A DNA stretch of 64,000 bases from Colius striatus (lineage: Eukaryota; Chordata; Aves; Coliiformes; Coliidae). This document shows, one piece after another, positions 38,401 to 47,400 of the stretch (position 1 is its first letter; every line of letters starts with the position of its first letter). Below the pieces are notes generated by a model. It was not told where the DNA came from. It did not search any database and worked only from the letters and a program-made list of their open reading frames with translations. The position numbers and the translations under genes are program-made. The stretch is from positions 5,878,164 to 5,942,163 of the forward strand of contig NC_084768.1 in the NCBI RefSeq assembly GCF_028858725.1, in the 5' to 3' direction.

Positions 38401-41400
38401 GAGATTTGGTGTCTTTTCCTCCTCATTGTCCATATGAAAATAGCCAAATAGTTAAAAATCTCCACCACACTGGAGTTGCTATAGTATTACACAGACAACA
38501 AAAGTTTGGGCCAGTTGCCACAGAGAAAAAAGAGCATTGCCACAGTAACTTTGACACCTGCATATTACTGGGAGAAGGCAAGACCAAAAACAAGAGTGTG
38601 AAACAAAATACTTGGAACAACTGCATCACTCAGAATGTCCCTAGAAGGAGGGCACCCAGAGGAATCAGTCTCACCTACTCCCACTGCAGTCCTGGCAGTT
38701 TTGTCACTCTGTGCTACTCTGTTTTCACAGTGTTCATGCAGCGGTCCTGTCTAAAGAGCCCCCAGCCCTCCTCATACAAGGCTGCCAGTCACCCAAGGCA
38801 ACAGAACCTCTTGAAAACCAGCAGATACAGAAATTGCGCTAATATGTGATTCTCCTTCCCTTATTTGCACCGAAAACATTCTGATCAGCTCTCAGAGTGC
38901 ACAAATTAAAGTGAGAAACATTGTCCCACCTCCTCCAACACTAATAAAATAGTCTATCTGCTTTGAATTATCCCTGTCTCAGACTCACACTACAGCAATC
39001 TGTCTCATTTTTATATAATTGGATGTTATGGAAACTACACAGGAAAACACCACCTGGAAGGTGTTCATCAAACTGTATTGAGTATAGATGAGAAACTTTA
39101 TACAATAACGTTTAAAAAGCTACTCACATATCTCAGTGGGATAAAAACAGGCTTTGCACCCGCCATCTTTACCATTGGTTCATAACAGTCGTAAAATGGC
39201 TCTATTATTATTACCTGAAATTACAATCATCAGTATCAGAAACAGAGAATTTACCACGCATTATACCATTACCTTGCCAGGTTTGCTTTGGTGGGATAAT
39301 TCGATAATGTTTTTTTGGCATTCCATACTGATGTAACATTGTACAATATTTGTCCCTTCTGAACATCATATAATAATGTCTTCAGTCTAAACATGATAAG
39401 CACTGCTTGTTTTTGACAAGACACACAGGCTGTTCTTCTGTATTTGAACATTACAGCTATTAAGGTATAATAGTAGGAATGTTTGAGTCCTGTACATAGG
39501 TTTGAAGGTGCAAGGCAAAGATGAGATATAGCAAGAGCAAATTGTTGAACCACAGCACAGCTGCTCCAATTCTGTCCCTGAAATTCCAGGATTTCCAAGT
39601 ACCTAGAAATCTCAGGAGAATGCTTAAATCCTCAAATTTTATCAGAAGAAAATGTTCAGGTAGAAAAATAGGACAAATTAAAGGAAAACTGCTAGAAAAT
39701 AGGAAAACAGGAGAAAAAAGAAAAAAAAACCCATAACACACAAAACCCCAAATGCCAAAATAGCTAATAGCAGAGAACCATTACAAAAATAGAGTAGTAT
39801 CAGAGCAACAGGAAAGGAATATATTATACATGTGAAACCAACAAAACACTTAAAGCAAAATGCATGGCAGTACAAAAAGTTCTTGTCCACTACAGATACA
39901 AATATTTCCTCCCAAAATGACTTTTAATATCATTGTCAAAAACACAGACATCAGTAGTGAAGGGATGAATCATCACAGGTAGTACAGCAAACTAACAATC
40001 CTTTCTTTAAAGGCCTTTCCTGCTTTTCTATGCTGCTACCATGCAACGGTCCAAAACAGGACTTGATAAAACAATGGTTATTCAAACACCAACAATACTT
40101 TGCACCATCTCTGTTGCAGACAACAGCCCACGTTTTCTCAAATTAGAAATCAGTCAATATTGTGTCACCTAAGAGTCATAAAGAAACTGCTACAGGTACC
40201 GTAAGTACGAAAGAAAGGAGTCTGTAAGTTGGTGAATGATAGGAAGACACCCAAAGGATAGTCTCCTGATGACAGCTTCCAGAACTGTCATCAGTGCTAC
40301 AACTGTAACAAATCAAAGTAATGGAGATCAGAAAGAAGCCCCAACATTAACTCCTGTTTCACAGTGGATAAATCGAAATCAGGCAAATGTTCATTTCAGT
40401 GACTCGCACATGAATATTTTAAATTAAATCTTACTTCATCTCCCTCTTCAATTAGTGCCTGTATTGTACTAAAGAGAGATCCATAAGCTCCCACGGTCAC
40501 CAGGATATCTGTGAGAGGATCAATCTTTCTTCCACAAACTTTCTCATATACTTGAGACAAGGCTTTCACCAGCGAGGGATGTCCCTGTGGAAAGCAAATA
40601 AATGCAACTGCTTGATGTGTTCCTGGCAATGTACAAAGCCTAGGTTTGGGATTTTTCACACACACATTAAAATAATACATTTTGAAATAGAAAAATATGA
40701 GATGAGCTCTCATCTCATGGCTGTTAACATGTAGCATGGTTTAAAGTTGTTGCACATTATGTAGGAAAAGCAGTTTTAATTCATTCATATCTACCAGGAA
40801 ATTCCTTCTGTTTATCTGATGCTTTTTACTTTCTATCATTATCACATCTCAAGATAGTTCCAGGTAGCCCATAGGAGAGCTAGCACAAGAAACAGAAGGG
40901 AATACTCTGACATGAATTCATTCTCACATCCTTTCCCACCTGCCTCTGTTTCCATCTGAAGGTTGCTCTGTTATCCTCATCTTTCAACTAAAAATTATCC
41001 GATGCAAGTGGAATCTCTTTATTCTGTCCATATACTTCTGACAAACAGTACTTGTGATGTGAATGATGGTTTATATAGTCACATCCCAAATCTCAGAGCA
41101 CCATTCACCATTTGTGTCCCCTGGTGAGGCCTCATCTGGAGTCCTGTGTCCAGTTCTGGGCTCCCCAGCCCAAGAGGGACAGGGAACCGCTGGAGAGAGT
41201 CCAGCACAGGGCCACCAAGGTGATCAGGGGACTGGAGCATCTTCCTTATGAGGAAAGGCTGCAGGAACTGAGGCTGTTTAGTCTAGAGAAGAGGAGACTG
41301 AGGGGGGATCTCATTAATATTCACAAATATCTAAATGGTGGATGTCAGGACGTTGTGGTATCACTTTTTTTCTGTTCTATCTAGTGACAGGACAAGGGGT

Positions 41401-44400
41401 GATGGGATCAAACATAAAAAGTTCCATTTAAACATAAGGAAAAACTATTTTACTGTGAGGGAGACAGAGCCCTGGCACAGGCTGCCCAGGGAGGGTGTGG
41501 AGTCTCCTTCCTTGAAGGTCTTCAAAACCCACCTGGATGCATTCCTGTGTGACCTGATCTAGGTGGATCTGCTTCAGCAGGGGGGTTGGACTAGATCACC
41601 TTGAAAGATCCTTTCAAACCCCTACCATTCTGTGATTCTGTGATAGGGACATGTCAGTTAATGTACACCTCTCAAAATGTGCAAAGAAACAAATAGGCAA
41701 CAAAGATTACACACAATATTAAAATAAGAAGGCATCTTCCTGTTTACTAAGGAACACTACAGGTTTCCTGCTGTGAAAAGTTTTTTTCTTGTGGGATACT
41801 TGGCAGAAATAAAAAAATAACTCCTTGAGAAAATGCAACTATGTAACAACAGTCCTTCTCTAAAATAACAAACACTGCACCACTACACACAAGGCACAAA
41901 ATCACAAATGCTACTGTAAACAAAAACATTACCTTCAATTAAAGCTTACAAGTCATTGTTGATTCAAATGACAGCCATTTCTTGCCAGGAGTGTATCAGC
42001 TACACAGGAATGCTGCACCACCCAAGTCACTGTACAGGCCATAGCCCTCAGTCAATGAGAGGTCCAAGCGCCGCAGAGAGCTGAGACAAGGTCTCAATTA
42101 TCAGCTGGATGTGCGTCACTCGTGCTCAGCCCTCCCACATTTGCTACCACAAACACTTGTGTTCAAAAACCTTAGAATTGCAGAAGTTTGCAGAGGAAGT
42201 GCAAAGGCTGGAGATGGTAATATTAGTAAACATTCCTCTCTAATTACTAACTACAGTGTATCTGCAAACATTCATAATTATCATGTGAATTATCAAACTA
42301 ACTGGAAATAAAGCTCAAAATGACAGAAGTAACTATCGAATCATTGCATGCATTGGGAGACACTGTACTTCTGCTTGATTTGCAAACTGCTCTGGAGAAT
42401 CTGTCTGTGACTATTTGCCAGAATGTAAACTGTAGCTCATTTTCTCTGTAATCTTTCCCCGTGCACCGAGGTTCCTCCAAAACCTCATCTGCCAGGTAAG
42501 TAAGGACTTTTCTGGTACTTTATGGAGTGCTTTATGGTGTGTGATGAACATACTACTGCTTGGCTCAGAAGTTCACTAAACCCCAGTCATGTTTTATGTG
42601 TGTCTGACATAAAATTGCCTTATATTTGAGAGAGAGAGAGACAGAGTGTTTATATTTTTATCTGTTAATGTATCTCGTACTTGTAGAGACTCTTTGCACA
42701 TAGCTGAAGGTGATTAACCAAAATGACCTGAAGATGGATGAACTGAGACTACAGACTCTGAGGATTTTTTTCTTTCTTTCTGTTCCTGCTCTAATAGGCC
42801 TTGGTGGCCCTGCCCAGCCTCACTTAGGGCCTGTACCCAGAACAGTGCCCCTGGTCCAGAGGCTCCATTCAAATACTATGCAACAGGGTTGCTGGTCTGT
42901 TATTTAGTTACACCCATGCCTGCACCTGGCCATAGACTCTGCTGAAACTGGCCCCTAGCTGCAGATGAATTTTGTGGCTTGACCTTAGACCTGCTGTGTC
43001 ATCCCTGACCTGCCCAGTTACGTCTAACTGTGGTTAACAGTGCTGGGCCTGATCTGTGAACTGACTTCGTGGCTTGACCTTCAGGCCCACCTCACTACCA
43101 CAAGGTTGTCTGGTGATCCACGCTAACCTCAGCCACCACCTCTGACCTGCCTTGCTCGAGTACTGTGGGACTGGGCCCCAATTGGTGAGGCCTCTGCCCT
43201 GCTCACTGGGATAACTTGCCCTTGAGTGAGCTGCTGGCCACTGCTGCTCCCCATCAGTTCTAATGCATTCAGACTCTCATAGAACAGGCAAAAAGATATG
43301 CTGAAATATATACACAGTATATATAATGTTTTTCTATCCCTTTTGCACAATATGGTAATCTAGAAAAATATTAGATAGACTCCTTAGAGTCTTCTAGTAA
43401 TCCTGACACATGATTCTCAATTAGGCAGTATGGTCTGCCTTTACCACAAAATGAAATAAAGACAAACCAAACAAGGAAGTGGTCATACTGAGACAGTAAG
43501 GGTACTTCAATATCCTGCCTTGGACAATGACAAATGCCAGACAATCACACCCAGCTCAAGACAAATTATAAAAGCCAAGTTATGGAATGGGTGGTGATTA
43601 TCTTCCAGGGGCAAAAACTTACTGTTTTCATCACTTCCTAACCTCCACTGAAATATACTAAATGTTACGGGTAAATCTTTTCTTGATCCTAGAGGTGTTG
43701 TCTCAATGGTATCAAGTATTTCTTTCTCATTCTACCACTATCTGATCTGATTAATGTTTACACTGACCAAAACTGGAAGTAAATGTGTAATTTACAGTCT
43801 TCAAACTGAACTGACTCTTCAGAGACAATCTGTCCCAGGTATGCTCCACCATTTTGGTGTTGCTCAATGATTCTGCCCTGAAGAAGCCTACAGAGAGGAT
43901 GTTCATTAGTAGCAGCTAAGCCTACTGGATCAACCTAATTTGGAATGTAACAGTATGACCTACAGATAAAAACAATTTCAGGGAAAGTTAATTATTTTTC
44001 CCTTTGGCATGTTCTCCACTGAACTTGGGTCCTCAAGTTCCACAGTACTTACAAAGCCTCGAGTGTACTGGTTCAGTCTGTCAACTGCTGCTGCCTTTGC
44101 CAGTTCTTCTTTAACATAGCTGGGAGGGGATATATCAGGAAGGCCTTGACCAAGATTAACAATTGAAGGGTCTGCTGCCACCTTTGTAAATTCAATCCTA
44201 AAGGGAACAAAAAACCCCTTAAACTTAACATAAAGGTTAAAATATTTTTTTTCTTTCATTGGCATTAAAAGGCAAAAATGTATTTCACTTTGCTGCATTC
44301 ACTGCAGTGGAAACAGGTGTAAGTACAGTGCTCACATGGAGAGGTGGGAGCTGTGACAATGGTAAGTAACCACACAGGAGCCAGATGGAACCCAATAAAA

Positions 44401-47400
44401 GGTTGATTTTCTGTATCCACAGAACAACTTTTCCCCCAGCAAAACTGTGCTTAGATGTGCACATACACAAACACACAGGAATTCTAGATATGGGCAGAAA
44501 TGCCATACCTCCTTGCAAAATTAAGTAGATCTTGTTAGAACAGGCACATTAAATGATTTAAAGGGTAGATTCTATCAAGTGAAGATATCATTTAAACCTC
44601 CCAGTCGCTCCAGAGATGGGTTTTTTTCCAAATGTTAGGCAACAGAGTGTTTAAGGCTGTTAATTAACTGTTCCTAATAGCCTGCCAGACATACACTTTA
44701 GGATTCTTGAATTATTTTCTTAAACTCCCTTCACAGATAAGCTTTACATTTTACCCTTTCCTTTCTCCTCAAAACAAAAGAAAAACAGCAAAACAAACAA
44801 AACCAAGTCCAAACACAACCAGAAAGTCCACATAGCCTCATGGTTCTCTCAAAAATGAATATAAATTGCTAAAAATTAGTTTGAGTTACCAAAACACCTC
44901 TGTATAGATATATTGTAGTTGTTTTGTGTGGCCAGGATTTGGTAGCAGTGCGCTACAGGGCTGGCTTTCTTAAACAAGGAGTTGCCAGAAGCTTCCCCAG
45001 TATCTGACAGAGTAAATGCCAATCAATTCTAAGATGGACCCACTGCTAACCAAGACCTGGCCTATTAGCAACTGAGGTAATGTCTGTGTGAATAATGTAC
45101 TTAAGAAGGGGAAGAAGTTTCTGCAGAGATGCTAAATTGCACAGGGGATGTTAAACTGCAGAAGGTAGTGAGAATGTGAGAATAACATCTCCACAAACAC
45201 CAAGGTCAGTGGAGAAGGCGGGGGAGGAAGTGCACAGGGACTGGAAGAAAGATTCCCCTGTGAACTATGGTGAAGACCATGGTCTGGCAGCTGTCCCCCT
45301 GCAGTCCATGGAGGTCTACAGGGAAGCAGAGATCCATTCACAGTCTGTGGAGGACCCCACACTGGAGCAGGTGGATGACTGAAGGAGGCTGTGACTCCAT
45401 GGAAAGCCCACACTAGAGCAAATTACCGGCAGGACCTGGGAGAGGCCCGTGGGAAGAGAGCAGCCCACACCAGAGCACGTTTGCTGTCAGGACTTGTGAC
45501 CCTGTGAGGGACCCACGCTGGAGCAGTCAGTACCTGAAGGACTGTTCTGCCAGTGGATGACCCATGTTGGGGCAGAGTGTGAGGAGCTGCCCCCTTGGAG
45601 CAGTTCGTGAGAGACTGTCTCCCATGGGAGGGACCCCACAGTGTAGCAGTGGTAAGTGTGAGGAGGCTTCCTCATGAGAAGAAGCAGCAGTAAAGTCCAT
45701 CTGTAATGAACTGACTGCAACTACCATCCCCTGTGCTACTGCGCTGCTGTGGAGGGAAGGAAGGAGAGTCCTGGGAAGAGGGAGGGGTGGGGGGGGAGTT
45801 GTTTTAAGATTCAGTTTTCATTTCTCATTTTCCCTACTCTGTTTTGTTTGGCCATTAATAAATAAAACCATTTCTCCCCAAGTTGAGTCTGTTTTGCATG
45901 TGATAGTAATTGCTGAGTGATCTCCCTGTCTCCATCTCGACTTACAAACCACTCATTATATTTCTCTCTCCCTTGTCCAGTTTAGGAGGGGGAATGACAG
46001 AACAACTTGGTGGGCATCTGGCACTCAGGGCCAAACCACCATACACATACATACATGCAACTAATATAAACCCAAAATGTTGTGTTCATCAACTAACAAA
46101 ATTCTCTATTTACCAGCAATGACAATATTGCTTTAAGACCAATTTAATATCTACAAAAAAGTGTATTAAAAACAATTACCTAAATTATAAAGACAAGGCC
46201 TTAAAAAGGAATCTGTCTCATTTGGTAAGCACAAATCTAGTGTAACTGAAATACATTACTCAACAAAATTAACATTTACATTTGAAAGTCAGCTATATTG
46301 CCATACCCAAGAGTTACCCTCTTCTTACATGGTCTACTAGATGAAGAGAAGCTCAAGAATAAGAGTTAATTCATATCTTTAACAGAAGTTGGTTCACCGC
46401 TTCTAAGCGGGCCCCAAATACATTTCAGCGGAGACAGTAAGTGTTATCTACCTTCTTATTGGCAATAATTATCAACATGGAAAGAAAATATACCAGCCAA
46501 AGACATTTTCTGAAATTTGCAGATATTTTCCTTTTACTTACCACACATTGCTATCAAGGCCTTCAATTCGTCTTGTGTTCTTGTGCCTGAAGGCCATTGT
46601 CTGCAAGATCAAAATACACAGACAGAAGGGTTTTGTTGAAGAACACAAAGTACCATATTGTTAGATTCTGCATGACAAACCCTCCTTCATGCTTTCTCAA
46701 ATATATCATTCAGCCAGCTGAATTCAGTAGCTACACAAAATTAGAGACGTGCTCTTTCATTAAAGCTTCTATAATAGCTTGAATTCAGGCTAAGAAGAAA
46801 ATACACAAAAATGCCCTAAATTCTCATTCATCATTATCTAAAGCCACTGAACTTTCAGCAAGGATGGAGCGAAGGCATAATTTAGCTCAATAGCTTTAAA
46901 AGATGACCTAAAAAAAAGGGTACATACATTCTTCTTCTTTTCTATGTTACACTAACAACTTAAAGACTGTGTTATTTCTAGCCCAATTCCTGCTCAATCC
47001 AGTTTGGAAAGTGCCCATATTCAACGTAATTTTATTTGTTAAATTGGTGGGTAAGAGGAAAATAGCAAAGACATTTCCTATTTTCATTCAGACTTTTAAA
47101 ACTGTATTTACTTACAAGCACAGCAAAACTACATTAGAACATGTTTTTGCTGTATCTTCAGACCTTCAATTAAGGTCTTGGAACTGCTAAAAAGAGAAAA
47201 GAAAGTTACAGGGAAAAAAAGCCCAGATTTATTTCTGTGCACAAACAAAAAAGTGCAAGCCTATTTCTATCTTTGTAAACCAGCTTGATACTGAAAAAAA
47301 CCCCCACTGCACAGGAATTATCTAATCCCTCAGTACTCCAGGCACTCCTGTTTCTTTGAGACAAACTATGGATTTTAGTGACTTTTATCATTGCTAGCTA

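Larger units (their letters stand above)
40585..44052 (-). other. KYAT3: KYAT3 intron 3, with CR1 and an unclassified GC-richer segment
   Basis: About 3.5 kb. Contains a plus-strand CR1 (41112-41645), a GA repeat (42628-42646) and a GC-richer segment at 42780-43260 with internal similarity (see separate entry). Confidence 0.65.

Noticed and set aside
38322-38849. 175-codon open frame on the plus strand in KYAT3 intron 5
   Set aside because: Longest intronic frame, but composition and sequence show no domain or family resemblance. Antisense to an intron with no splice support, so I treat it as chance.
41112-41562. Overlapping open frames in intron 3 of KYAT3
   Set aside because: They are remnants of CR1 sequence, not an independent gene. 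The same holds for frames at 47551-48310 and 59494-59965.
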